Shown piece after piece: positions 34,755-43,089 of a stretch of DNA of 64,000 bases. Each line of letters opens with the position of its first letter. Within the stretch, counting starts at the first letter, position 1. Both the position numbers and the translations under genes were made by a program. The stretch is from Alphaproteobacteria bacterium (GTDB lineage: Bacteria > Pseudomonadota > Alphaproteobacteria > CAAGCB01 > CAG-977). The notes beneath the pieces were generated by a model. That model was not told the origin of the DNA and ran no database searches. It worked only from the letters and a program-made list of their open reading frames with translations. The stretch lies in NCBI GenBank assembly GCA_900768875.1, contig CAAGEP010000016.1, forward strand, positions 62,001-126,000, in the 5' to 3' direction.

Positions 34755-35411
34755 TTATTCCGTTTCGGTCAAAGAGTAAAGCGTCAAAAGCAGTTCCGAA
34801 CAATTTTTAACCGTTAAAACCGCCGCGCCGTCCTTGTTTTCGTCCGCCACGCGCACGGGAAAGCAATCGGCGTTCACCGCGCACAAAATATCGGCGTCGC
34901 CGTCGCCGACAAACCACACGGGACGACCGTATTCCACCCCCGCTCGGTGCATCGCCAGCAAAGCGGGTTCGGCGGCGGGCTTGTCTTTGGGCGCATCGCC
35001 CGCGCCGACGACGGCGGACAAGTATTTGTTCCACCCCAACCAGTCGATTTCGTCATGCAAAATCGCCGACGTTTTGTTGCTGACAACACCGACTTTGGCG
35101 ATTTTCGCAGCATAAGCGACCACTTTTTCGGCATCCGCAAACGGCGTTAAAAGCTCCAAATGCCTTTCCATATACGCATCCAGATAAACTTTTTTCGCGT
35201 CTTCCCACCTGTCGCCGAACAAAGCGGGGAACGTTTCGCGCAAAGACATGCCCGTGCGGGCGCGGTATTCCTCCATCGAACACTTCGGAATACCGTATTT
35301 TTCGCACAAAACGCAAAACGCCTGATACAAAGCGGGCGTCGTGTCCATCAGCGTATTGTCCCAATCGAACAAAATCAAATCGGGAAACGGATAGTTTGTT
35401 TTTTTCATCAA
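34755..35411 (-). CDS. HAD phosphatase, phosphoglycolate-phosphatase-like
   Basis: Protein of 218 residues with the HAD nucleophile motif LFDWDNTLMDT, motif II GVVSNKT, motif III Lys in KDKPAAEP and motif IV WFVGDGDADI. A four-helix cap follows motif I, as in Gph. The start overlaps the trkA stop by four bases (ATGA). This gene is an insert between trkA and hfq compared with the usual alphaproteobacterial order. Substrate unknown. Confidence 0.87.
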   Translation of the reverse strand: MMKKTNYPFPDLILFDWDNTLMDTTPALYQAFCVLCEKYGIPKCSMEEYRARTGMSLRETFPALFGDRWEDAKKVYLDAYMERHLELLTPFADAEKVVAYAAKIAKVGVVSNKTSAILHDEIDWLGWNKYLSAVVGAGDAPKDKPAAEPALLAMHRAGVEYGRPVWFVGDGDADILCAVNADCFPVRVADENKDGAAVLTVKNCSELLLTLYSLTETE

Positions 35412-36781
35412 AAGAATTCCAACCCCACGGTAAACATTTTTTCGACCTGCTTGACGGAATCCGCATCGGCGAACAGCAACAGACGGTCGTTCTTTTCAAT
35501 CACGGTGTCCCCGCGCAACGGCAAAGACACGCCGTTTCTGACCAAAGCCCCGATAATCACGCCCGCGGGCAGACGCACGTCGCGCAAAGCCGCCCCCAAG
35601 TATTCAAACGAATCGAACACGTCGGCTTCCAGCACTTCGCACAACCCCGACCGCACGGAATACGCGGCGTAAATCTTCCCCCTGCGGATATGCTGTAAAA
35701 TGGACGACACCATAATATCCTTGGGATCGATGACAACGTCAATTCCCAAATCGGTTACCATTTGCGAATACAGCGTTTTTTCAATCACGGCGACGGTTTG
35801 CTCCGCCCCGTATTTTTTGGCGGTCAAGCTTGCCAGAATGTTGTTTTCGTCATTGCCGCTGACCGCGATGACCGTTTCGACGATGTCGATGTCGGCTTCC
35901 TCCAACACGACGGTGTCCAAAAAATCGCCTTGAATCACGGTTGTTTGCGACAGCGTTTCCGCCAGCAGCTTGGCGCGTTCTTCGTCGGGTTCGATTAAAG
36001 TCACGCGCATCCGTCCGCTGCGCTCCAAGTATTTCGCCAAAGACAGCCCCACTTCGCTGCCGCCCAAAATCAGCGCGCTTTTCGCCCTTTGCTGATCGCG
36101 CCCGAACAAAGACAAAATCCGTTTGACGTTTTCGGCGGCGACAAAGATGTAAACGTCGTCGCCCGCGGCAATGCGGGTGTCGCTGTCCGCGACAATCAGC
36201 TTGTTTTCATGAACGACGCCCGTAATCACCGCGTTGATGTCGGGAAACAAAGCCGTCAGCTGACGCAAGGGCGTGTTTATCAGCGGACACGTTTCGTCGC
36301 AATGCATGCCCAGCAAATACACCTTGTCCCCCGCCAAAGTCAGCACGTCGAACGCGCCGGGGAACGAGATGTTGCGGCGTATCGCCCGCGCGATTTCGGC
36401 TTCGGGGGAAATGACGACGTCAATCGGCAAAGCGTCGTGCGTATACAAATCGCGCCATTTCGGATTGGTGTATTCCTTTGACCGCAAACGCGCGATTTTC
36501 ATCGGCACTTTGAATAACGAGTTCGCCGCTTGGCACGCCACCAAATTCACTTCGTCCGACGCGGTAACGGCGACCAGCATATCGGCGTCGGCGGCGTTTG
36601 CGCGCTCCAGCACGGACGGATAGGACGAAAATCCCGTAATGGTCTGAATATCCAGCGACGTTTCCAAATCCGCCAAACGGTCGGCGTTCGTGTCAATCAC
36701 CACGACTTCGTTGTCGTCCTGCGCCAAATAGCGCGCGATTGTCGATCCGACGCGCCCCGCGCCGCAAACAATGACTTTCAT
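35408..36781 (-). CDS. trkA: Trk potassium uptake regulatory subunit TrkA
   Basis: Peripheral NAD-binding regulator of Trk-type K+ uptake, 457 residues. Two tandem RCK units, each with a Rossmann domain: VIVCGAGRVGSTIARYL at the N-terminus and ALILGGSEVGLSLAKYL near 235, each followed by a TrkA-C domain. The membrane partner TrkH is not in the window. Overlaps its neighbours by four bases on each side. Confidence 0.95.
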   Translation of the reverse strand: MKVIVCGAGRVGSTIARYLAQDDNEVVVIDTNADRLADLETSLDIQTITGFSSYPSVLERANAADADMLVAVTASDEVNLVACQAANSLFKVPMKIARLRSKEYTNPKWRDLYTHDALPIDVVISPEAEIARAIRRNISFPGAFDVLTLAGDKVYLLGMHCDETCPLINTPLRQLTALFPDINAVITGVVHENKLIVADSDTRIAAGDDVYIFVAAENVKRILSLFGRDQQRAKSALILGGSEVGLSLAKYLERSGRMRVTLIEPDEERAKLLAETLSQTTVIQGDFLDTVVLEEADIDIVETVIAVSGNDENNILASLTAKKYGAEQTVAVIEKTLYSQMVTDLGIDVVIDPKDIMVSSILQHIRRGKIYAAYSVRSGLCEVLEADVFDSFEYLGAALRDVRLPAGVIIGALVRNGVSLPLRGDTVIEKNDRLLLFADADSVKQVEKMFTVGLEFF

Positions 36782-37038
36782 TTCCCGTCCCTTTTCGCGT
36801 CCAAACCGAAATCCCGCATTTTCCGCAGCAAAGTATTGCGGTTGATACCCAAAATCCTTGCCGTCTTCAAACGGTTGCCCTTGGCGTAATCCAGCGTTGC
36901 GGCAATCAGACGGCGTTCGACTTCGCCCATAACGAAATCATACACTCCGACGGGACAGATTTCTTCGTCGCTGTCGGCGTAAAAGCGGCGCATGTATCTT
37001 TCGACCGCCGCGCCCAAGCCTTCGTTTTTATCCGCCAT
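36778..37038 (-). CDS. Stand-alone Fis/NtrC C-terminal DNA-binding protein
   Basis: Protein of 86 residues consisting only of a Fis-type domain. It runs LGAAVERYMRRFY, VYDFVMGEVERRLI, then the helix-turn-helix GNRLKTARILGINRNTLLRKMR, which matches the end of alphaproteobacterial NtrC including the linker just before the Fis domain, and also aligns along nearly the whole length of E. coli Fis. It has its own strong ribosome site (GGAGGGG) and overlaps dusB and trkA, so it is a translated gene and not a dead remnant. It lies exactly where ntrB-ntrC-ntrY-ntrX normally lie; receiver and AAA+ domains are missing. Predicted small DNA-bending or nucleoid protein. Confidence 0.88.
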   Translation of the reverse strand: MADKNEGLGAAVERYMRRFYADSDEEICPVGVYDFVMGEVERRLIAATLDYAKGNRLKTARILGINRNTLLRKMRDFGLDAKRDGK

Positions 37039-37972
37039 TCGCCCCTCCGAAAAAATCCCTTATCAGCGTTTTGACCGATTCGGCGTCGGTCGCTTGATTG
37101 ATCGAAGCCCGAAAAGCCGCCCCGCCGTTCATGCCCACAGAATACCAAGCAATATGCTTCCGCGCGATAAAAATCGCCTTTGCGCCGTAATATTTTTGCA
37201 TCAGCTCCAAATGCTCCAGCACCGTTTCGACCACGGGCGGACGAACGACGGCGCGCCCCGACACCTCTGCCAAAACCCAAGGTCTGCCCAAAGCCTGCCG
37301 CCCTATCATTACCGCGTCTGCGCCGTATTCCGATTTGACAAAGTCCGCGTCCGCCTTGGTTTTGATGTCGCCGTTCGCCACGACGGGAACGGAAACGGCG
37401 CGCTTCAGTTCACCGAACGCGCTCCAGTCCGCTTTGCCGCCGTATTGCTGTTCGCGCGTACGGGCGTGCAAAATCACTGCGGACGCCCCCGCCTGCTCCA
37501 TGCGCTTGCCGAAATCGGCAAAGTTTTTCGATTCTTCGTCCCAGCCCAAGCGGAACTTGACCGTCACGGGCACTTTGACCGCGTCGACGACGGCGCGCAC
37601 GATTTTTTCGGCAAGCTCCTCGTCCCGCATCAAGCCCGATCCGCCGCCCGCTTTGGCGATTTTATTGACGGGACAGCCCATATTCAAATCAATGAACGCC
37701 GCGTGCCGTTCGGCGATTCGCGCCGCCGCCGCCATCGTGTCGGGATTCCGCCCCTCCAGCTGAATGGCAATCGGCGCGTCCGTTTCGTCGGGCATCGCCA
37801 TTTCCGTCGTGCGTTTGTGCGCGCGGGCAAGCGAATCCGCCAAAATCATTTCGGAAAACAGCAGCTCGCCGCCGAATTTCCGCACCATCGCGCGAAACGG
37901 AGCATCCGTCACACCCGCCATCGGCGCCAGCATAACATCCGAAAAACGCCGATTTTTTAACTCGAAAGCCAT
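37028..37972 (-). CDS. dusB: tRNA-dihydrouridine synthase DusB
   Basis: FMN enzyme of 314 residues reducing uridine in the tRNA D-loop. MAPMAGVTDAPFR at the start, catalytic Cys in LNMGCPVNKI, FMN contacts in ILHARTREQQYGG and VVANGDIKT, and MIGRQALGRPW. First gene of a leftward run dusB, Fis-domain gene, trkA, HAD, hfq, hflX, IMPase, all overlapping or within 26 bases; divergent from ispDF. Confidence 0.95.
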   Translation of the reverse strand: MAFELKNRRFSDVMLAPMAGVTDAPFRAMVRKFGGELLFSEMILADSLARAHKRTTEMAMPDETDAPIAIQLEGRNPDTMAAAARIAERHAAFIDLNMGCPVNKIAKAGGGSGLMRDEELAEKIVRAVVDAVKVPVTVKFRLGWDEESKNFADFGKRMEQAGASAVILHARTREQQYGGKADWSAFGELKRAVSVPVVANGDIKTKADADFVKSEYGADAVMIGRQALGRPWVLAEVSGRAVVRPPVVETVLEHLELMQKYYGAKAIFIARKHIAWYSVGMNGGAAFRASINQATDAESVKTLIRDFFGGANGG

Positions 37973-38039
37973 TTTCCGCCTTTTCTAAAACCCGATTCTG
38001 TTTTACCTTGTCAAAAACTTTTTACAAGGAGTCTTTATC

Positions 38040-39200
38040 ATGGTCAAGTGTGCGGTCATCATCGTTGCGGCAGGCAGAGGACACCGTTTCGGCGGCGATA
38101 TGCCCAAACAGTACAGAACCGTCGGAGGGCGTATGATTTTGTCGCGCACCATGGGAGCGTTTTGCGCGCATCCCGCCGTGTCGACCGTCCGCGCCGTCAT
38201 TCATCCCGACGACATGCCGCTGTACAAGTGCGCCGCCGCGGGACTGCCCGTCGCGGAACCTGTTTTCGGCGGAAAAACGCGGCAGGATTCCGTTCGTTTG
38301 GGGCTTGAAAGCCTGAAAGACGAATCGCCCGACATCGTTTTGATTCACGACGGCGCGCGTCCGTTCGTCGATTTCGGCGTCATCAACCGCGTGATTGCCG
38401 AAGTCAGGGAACATCAAGGCGCGATTCCCGCTCTGCCCGTCGTCGACACGATTAAAGCGGGCGAAACCAAAGACGGCAAAACGCTGATAACGAAAACAGT
38501 CGACCGCGCGGGACTTTACCGCGTCCAAACGCCGCAGGGCTTTCCCTATGCGGAAATTCTGACGGCGCACGAAGCCGTTAAAGGGCAAGAACTGACCGAC
38601 GACGCGTGCGTCGCAGAGCTGGCGGGCATTTCCGTCGTTTTGACCAAAGGCAGCGAAGACAACTTCAAAATCACAACGCAAGCCGACCTTGACCGCGCGG
38701 AAATCCTGCTGAACGGCAAAGGCGACGACATCCGCACGGCAACGGGCTTTGACGTGCATAAATTTTCGGACGGAAGCTTTGTGACACTTTGCGGCGTGCA
38801 AGTCCCCCACGATTTCGGGCTGGAAGGACACTCCGACGCCGATGTCGGACTGCACGCCTTGACGGACGCTTTGCTGGGCGCAATCGGGTCGGGCGACATC
38901 GGATTGCACTTCCCGCCGTCGGATATGAAATGGAAAGGCGCGGATTCGACTCTGTTTCTGAAATATGCGGTCGATTTGGTGCGCGGACTGGGCGGACAAA
39001 TCCTGAACGCGGACGTGACGTTTATTTGCGAACGACCGAAAATCGGCGCTCATCGCTTGGCAATGATTGAAAAACTGGCGGAATTGCTGGGAATTTCGTC
39101 CTCCAAAGTCAGCATCAAGGCAACCACAACGGAAAAACTGGGCTTTACGGGACGCAAGGAAGGAATCGCCGCCCAAGCCTGCGTTACCGTAAAACTGTAA
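38040..39200 (+). CDS. ispDF: Bifunctional IspD-IspF isoprenoid enzyme
   Basis: Fusion of two MEP-pathway enzymes, 386 residues. Residues 1-225: 2-C-methyl-D-erythritol 4-phosphate cytidylyltransferase, with IIVAAGRGHRFGGDMPKQY and HDGARPFVD. Residues about 228-386: MECDP synthase, with metal ligands in GFDVHKF and the LEGHSDADVGLHALTDALLG motif. The fusion is common in alphaproteobacteria. AAGGAG lies eight bases before the ATG. Confidence 0.97.
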   Translation: MVKCAVIIVAAGRGHRFGGDMPKQYRTVGGRMILSRTMGAFCAHPAVSTVRAVIHPDDMPLYKCAAAGLPVAEPVFGGKTRQDSVRLGLESLKDESPDIVLIHDGARPFVDFGVINRVIAEVREHQGAIPALPVVDTIKAGETKDGKTLITKTVDRAGLYRVQTPQGFPYAEILTAHEAVKGQELTDDACVAELAGISVVLTKGSEDNFKITTQADLDRAEILLNGKGDDIRTATGFDVHKFSDGSFVTLCGVQVPHDFGLEGHSDADVGLHALTDALLGAIGSGDIGLHFPPSDMKWKGADSTLFLKYAVDLVRGLGGQILNADVTFICERPKIGAHRLAMIEKLAELLGISSSKVSIKATTTEKLGFTGRKEGIAAQACVTVKL

Positions 39201-39266
39201 AAACTCTTGAGCTTTTGGACAAAGCGCGATATAATTCCGTCAAATTGTTTTATGGGAGGATTAAAA

Positions 39267-39845
39267 ATGTCTTTGGCTTTAAGCTCCAAACAAGGCGTTT
39301 TGTTTGCAGACATTCAAACGGCTACAACGGTTGCCGTATATCTGGGTGATTTTGTCGACTTCATCGGCGGCGTTTCCCGCGGCAAACGGAACGAAGCGGC
39401 GAACGCTTATGTCAAAAACAACCCGCTGAAAACAAACAACGACGTAAAAGCCGTTGAATTGATGGACAAACTGGAAATCAGTTACAAAAACGAAACCAAA
39501 GCCGCTTCGTGGAAAACAAAGCTGCGCTACAAATTCGGCGAAGACGCCAGCACGAAAATGGTCAAGCTTACCGCTTTGGGCGCGGCATGCGCCGTCAGCG
39601 GCGTACTGGCGGCAAACGGTATGAACGCGGCTGCCGTCCCCGTTTTGGTTACGGGGCTGATCGCTACCGCCGATGATCGCAAAATGTCGGACGAAGAAAA
39701 AGCCGACGTCAAAAAATACGCCGATGCCAAGCACGCTTTGTTCGCGCTGAAGAAAATGAAAAGAATGCTTGTTTCCGAATCGAACGCCGGCAAAAAACAG
39801 GTCATGCCGTCCGCAATAAAACTGCAACGGCACGACGGACGCTGA
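39267..39845 (+). CDS. Unknown protein with a central hydrophobic segment
   Basis: Protein of 192 residues, not recognised. GGGAGG precedes the ATG at 39267. A hydrophobic stretch at about 112-142 (LTALGAACAVSGVLA and onward) may form one or two membrane helices; both ends are charged, and the C-terminus is Lys-rich. No family motif seen. It is alone on its strand between ispDF and the glycosyltransferase remnant. Confidence 0.7.
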   Translation: MSLALSSKQGVLFADIQTATTVAVYLGDFVDFIGGVSRGKRNEAANAYVKNNPLKTNNDVKAVELMDKLEISYKNETKAASWKTKLRYKFGEDASTKMVKLTALGAACAVSGVLAANGMNAAAVPVLVTGLIATADDRKMSDEEKADVKKYADAKHALFALKKMKRMLVSESNAGKKQVMPSAIKLQRHDGR

Positions 39846-39949
39846 TTGTCAGCCGTTTTCGCATAAATAATAGGAATTATAAAAAGACGATTCGATAAAA
39901 TCGGATACTTGTAAGCGTCTGCATCCGCTCCCATGATTGGGAAAATACG

Positions 39950-40114
39950 GGTGCGGGTGCGATGTCCGTTCCCAATCTGTTTTTCAAAAAAGCAAAGCCG
40001 TTGTAATAGTGATATTGTATAAAATCATACAACAGCTCGTATTTTCACCGTCGACAGCATACCGCTCAGAAACAACAGTATCAAAGCCGTAAACAGCTGA
40101 GTCTTCTTAGTCAT
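39950..40114 (-). pseudogene. Remnant of a paralogue of the neighbouring GT-C-like gene
   Basis: The fragment starts with an ATG 2 bases after the stop of the intact gene and reads MTKKTQLFTALILLFLSGML, then a one-base insertion in an A-run (TTTT on the plus strand at 40042-40045) shifts the frame; restoring it gives YELLYDFIQYHYYNGFAFLKNRLGTDIAPA, matching residues 30-56 of the intact neighbour almost exactly. Similarity stops near 39950 and nothing downstream resembles the rest of the gene. So about 55 of some 508 codons remain. Confidence 0.85.
39953..40026. repeat. 74-bp direct repeat, copy 1 (in the remnant)
   Basis: Matches 41468-41541 over 74 bases with three substitutions and no gaps, same orientation, 1515 bases apart. 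Confidence 0.92.
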
Positions 40115-40116
40115 TA

Positions 40117-41643
40117 TCATCGCACTTTGCACAATACGACCGTATTGCCGGCATCGCTAAACGGCACAATCGAACAATCCGGATTTTGCATTGCCAGCAT
40201 CGCCGCCGCCAGTTTCGTTTGAACAAACAACCTGTATACGGTTGAAGCCCCTTGAATGGCCTTTTCGGCATTTTCCCGCATTTTCCCGTACTGCGTCATG
40301 TTCCACGCTTCTTCGGGATGTTCCAAATCCTGCACAATCGTAACGGACGGATTTTGTTCAACAATCCGTACAGCGGCAAACAACGCCGATTTTTTCTGCA
40401 CGGCCAAAACAGCATTGTCCTCCAAATCAATCTTGTCATTAAAAAAGCTGATTTCCCGCAGATATCCCCATGCTCCGCCGAACACGGATGCGGCCAACAG
40501 CGCGTAGAGGCACAGCGTCGCAAAGACATACGGCACCGCCGTTTTAATCGTCAATTCGGGATATGCCCGATACAGCCTGTAAAACGCGTAAACAATCAAA
40601 ATACCCGCCAGCTGCTCTACGGGAATCAAAAAGCGCGCGTTGAACGACACGACATCCCACACCGCAAAAGAAATCAACGCCAAAACAGCGCAGAATACAA
40701 CGCGTTTATTTCTTTGTTTTCGGCAAATCAACAACGCAAACACCCCGACAATCACCGCCACCGCCATACGCGGATCCCGTGTCGGCACATTAAGCGTAAA
40801 TCCGTATTGATACGCCATCAAAAACGGAGCCGACAAATGGTCAACGACCGTTTTCCCGTCCAAATGCAGCGTATCGATATAGTTGATTTCGGGATAATAC
40901 GGCGATTTGAATATACCGTTCCAGAACGGAAAAAATGGATTGCCGTACAAACGCCACAGTTTGACCATCCAAAAACCGTCAACTATCAAAAATCCGATTA
41001 ACCCGCCCAACGCGAAAACGATAATGCTTTTCAGCGGCTTGTCCGACGTTTTGCAAAACAAAATCAGCGTCAGTCCCGCTGAAACGCAATAAATCGCCGC
41101 CGTCAGCTTGAACCCCGTCGCCGCACCTAACAACAATCCGGAAACAAAATAACGCTTTTTGTCGCGCAACAGCAAATAAAATGCCGTCATCGTCAACACT
41201 GCCGTTTCGATTTCGTGCGTTGACGTTCCCAGCTGAAACCATGTCGCCGATCCCGTCGCACAAACCAATATCGCCAGAACGACAAAAACGCGTCCCGATT
41301 TTGTGTTTGTGTCAAAAAACAGTCCCGCCGTTTTATAGGCCGCAAACATCAGCGCGCCAAACCACAATCCCTGGATAAAGTAATATATGTTCGCATGATT
41401 TCTGAATACCGTTATCAGCGCATACGTCAACCCGTCCAACAGCGGATTGTAATACGTCGGAACGGACGCGGGTGCGATGTCCGTTCCCAATCTGTCTTTC
41501 CAAAAAGCAAAACCGTTGTAATAGTGATATTGTATAAAATCGACGACCAGTTCATACCGCGTCAAGCAGGCCGCCATTCCGCCGGCAAGCAAAAAAAGCG
41601 CCAAAACAACCCCGTTGCCGAATACCGCGCGCCGATTCATCAT
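40117..41643 (-). CDS. GT-C-like polytopic membrane protein (putative glycosyltransferase)
   Basis: Protein of 508 residues with about 11-12 membrane helices. The first large outer loop (VVDFIQYHYYNGFAF, then YYNPLLDGLTY) follows helix 1 as in GT-C transferases; the C-terminal 110 residues are soluble. Likely role in adding sugars to a lipid-linked acceptor, by fold analogy only. Its start overlaps the small secreted-protein gene by four bases, and a decayed paralogue follows it. Confidence 0.65.
   Translation of the reverse strand: MMNRRAVFGNGVVLALFLLAGGMAACLTRYELVVDFIQYHYYNGFAFWKDRLGTDIAPASVPTYYNPLLDGLTYALITVFRNHANIYYFIQGLWFGALMFAAYKTAGLFFDTNTKSGRVFVVLAILVCATGSATWFQLGTSTHEIETAVLTMTAFYLLLRDKKRYFVSGLLLGAATGFKLTAAIYCVSAGLTLILFCKTSDKPLKSIIVFALGGLIGFLIVDGFWMVKLWRLYGNPFFPFWNGIFKSPYYPEINYIDTLHLDGKTVVDHLSAPFLMAYQYGFTLNVPTRDPRMAVAVIVGVFALLICRKQRNKRVVFCAVLALISFAVWDVVSFNARFLIPVEQLAGILIVYAFYRLYRAYPELTIKTAVPYVFATLCLYALLAASVFGGAWGYLREISFFNDKIDLEDNAVLAVQKKSALFAAVRIVEQNPSVTIVQDLEHPEEAWNMTQYGKMRENAEKAIQGASTVYRLFVQTKLAAAMLAMQNPDCSIVPFSDAGNTVVLCKVR
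41468..41541. repeat. 74-bp direct repeat, copy 2 (in the intact gene)
   Basis: Encodes the DFIQYHYYNGFAF segment of the intact gene; pairs with 39953-40026. Confidence 0.92.
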
Positions 41644-41900
41644 TTGACTTTCAAAACGCCGTCGTCAACGATAATGCTTCGTTCGTTCTCAATGTCAATC
41701 AAGCTGTATCCGATGACTTCGACGGTACAACGAGAACACAGATTTGCAATATAACCGTTCGGTTCCAGCGTTGTTTTGAACTTGCCGCCCGCCGTTTTTA
41801 TCAGCAATTCATACCGTTCGGCATCCGTGTTTTTGATATCCGCGGCGTTGACCGAAGCCGCCCATAACAAAGCCGTCATAAAAAAAACAATTTTTTTCAT
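41640..41900 (-). CDS. Small secreted protein, unknown
   Basis: Protein of 86 residues. I place the start at the MKKIVF Met because GGAAAAG lies just upstream; five codons earlier is another Met without such a site. A signal peptide of about 18 residues ends at SVNAA. The mature part contains a CSRC motif that could form a disulphide. Overlaps and is upstream of the GT-C-like gene. Confidence 0.7.
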   Translation of the reverse strand: MKKIVFFMTALLWAASVNAADIKNTDAERYELLIKTAGGKFKTTLEPNGYIANLCSRCTVEVIGYSLIDIENERSIIVDDGVLKVK

Positions 41901-41964
41901 TTCTTTTCCGTTCAATTCGGCTAGTATTCTCTTAACTTTTTATTAAACACCAAAGGATGTTTTT

Positions 41965-43089
41965 ATGTCAATCGAAAGTCTTGTTTTCAAACGCGAATTT
42001 TATCCCGAAGTTTCCGATTCCGACTGGTTCGACTGGCGCTGGCAGTTAAAGCACCGCTTGACAAAAACGGAAGATTTTTCCCGCTTTCTGACTTTGACGG
42101 ACGAAGAAAAGCAAGCCATGAACAACGCGTTTCCCGTGGCGGTCACGCCTTATTACGCGTCTGTGGCGGCGCGGTCGCCCGCCGTGCGCCGCACAGTATT
42201 GCCGTCTTGTGCGGAAATGACGGAATCCGCGGGCGAAAACGACGATCCTTTGGGCGAAGAACCGTGCATGGTCGCGCCGGGGTTGGTTCACCGCTATCCC
42301 GACCGCGTTTTGTTTTTGACGACCGAATTTTGCTCCAATTACTGCCGCTATTGCACGCGGTCGCGTCTGGTCGGGCGGCTGAAGGAAAAAAACGGTCTGT
42401 CCCCCGTCAGAAAAGCAATGTGGGAACAGGCGTTTTCTTATATCCGCACCCATCCCGAAGTCCGCGACGTGCTGATTTCGGGCGGCGATCCGCTGACCAT
42501 GCCCGATTCGGCGCTGGATTACCTGCTGTCGAATCTGCGCGCGATTCCCAGTGTCGAAATGATTCGAATCGGATCGAAAACACCTGCCGTCCTGCCTATG
42601 CGCTTTACGAAATCTTTGCTGAACACGATTAAGAAATACCACCCCGTATTTTTCAGCCTGCACTTTACGCATCCCGACGAAATGACGCCCGAAACAAACG
42701 AAGCGTGCAACAAAATCGCCGACGCGGGCATTCCGACGGGGTCTCAAACCGTGCTGCTGCGCGGCGTGAACGACAACGCCGACACGCTGAAATCCCTGAT
42801 GCACAAGCTTTTGAAAGTTCGCGTCCGCCCCTACTACCTGTTTCAATGCGACCCCGTCAAAGGATCGATGCACTTCCGCGTCCCCGTCAAAAAAGGACTG
42901 GAAATCATTGACGCTTTGCGCGGACACACATCGGGATACGCCGTGCCGACGTACGCCATCGACATTCCGGGGGGCGGCGGCAAAATCGTCCTGACGCCCG
43001 ACCACGTTCAGGGACGCGACGGCGACTTTTTATTGCTCAGAAACTTTGAAGGAAAACTGTACCGCTATCCCGACTATGAAACGCCTTAA
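41965..43089 (+). CDS. KamA-family radical SAM aminomutase
   Basis: Lysine 2,3-aminomutase-like enzyme of 374 residues. The radical SAM cluster motif is Cys123, Cys127, Cys130 (EFCSNYCRYC), followed by VLISGGDPL, and the PLP-binding region near the end reads AIDIPGGGGKI with the Lys. It could be true lysine 2,3-aminomutase or, less likely, EpmB, which modifies elongation factor P; the length (EpmB is about 340) and the absence of epmA nearby favour KamA. AAAGGA precedes the ATG. Confidence 0.87.
   Translation: MSIESLVFKREFYPEVSDSDWFDWRWQLKHRLTKTEDFSRFLTLTDEEKQAMNNAFPVAVTPYYASVAARSPAVRRTVLPSCAEMTESAGENDDPLGEEPCMVAPGLVHRYPDRVLFLTTEFCSNYCRYCTRSRLVGRLKEKNGLSPVRKAMWEQAFSYIRTHPEVRDVLISGGDPLTMPDSALDYLLSNLRAIPSVEMIRIGSKTPAVLPMRFTKSLLNTIKKYHPVFFSLHFTHPDEMTPETNEACNKIADAGIPTGSQTVLLRGVNDNADTLKSLMHKLLKVRVRPYYLFQCDPVKGSMHFRVPVKKGLEIIDALRGHTSGYAVPTYAIDIPGGGGKIVLTPDHVQGRDGDFLLLRNFEGKLYRYPDYETP

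Noticed and set aside
33263..34810. 515-codon frame antisense to hflX and hfq
   Set aside because: Both real genes are conserved; the frame has no motif.
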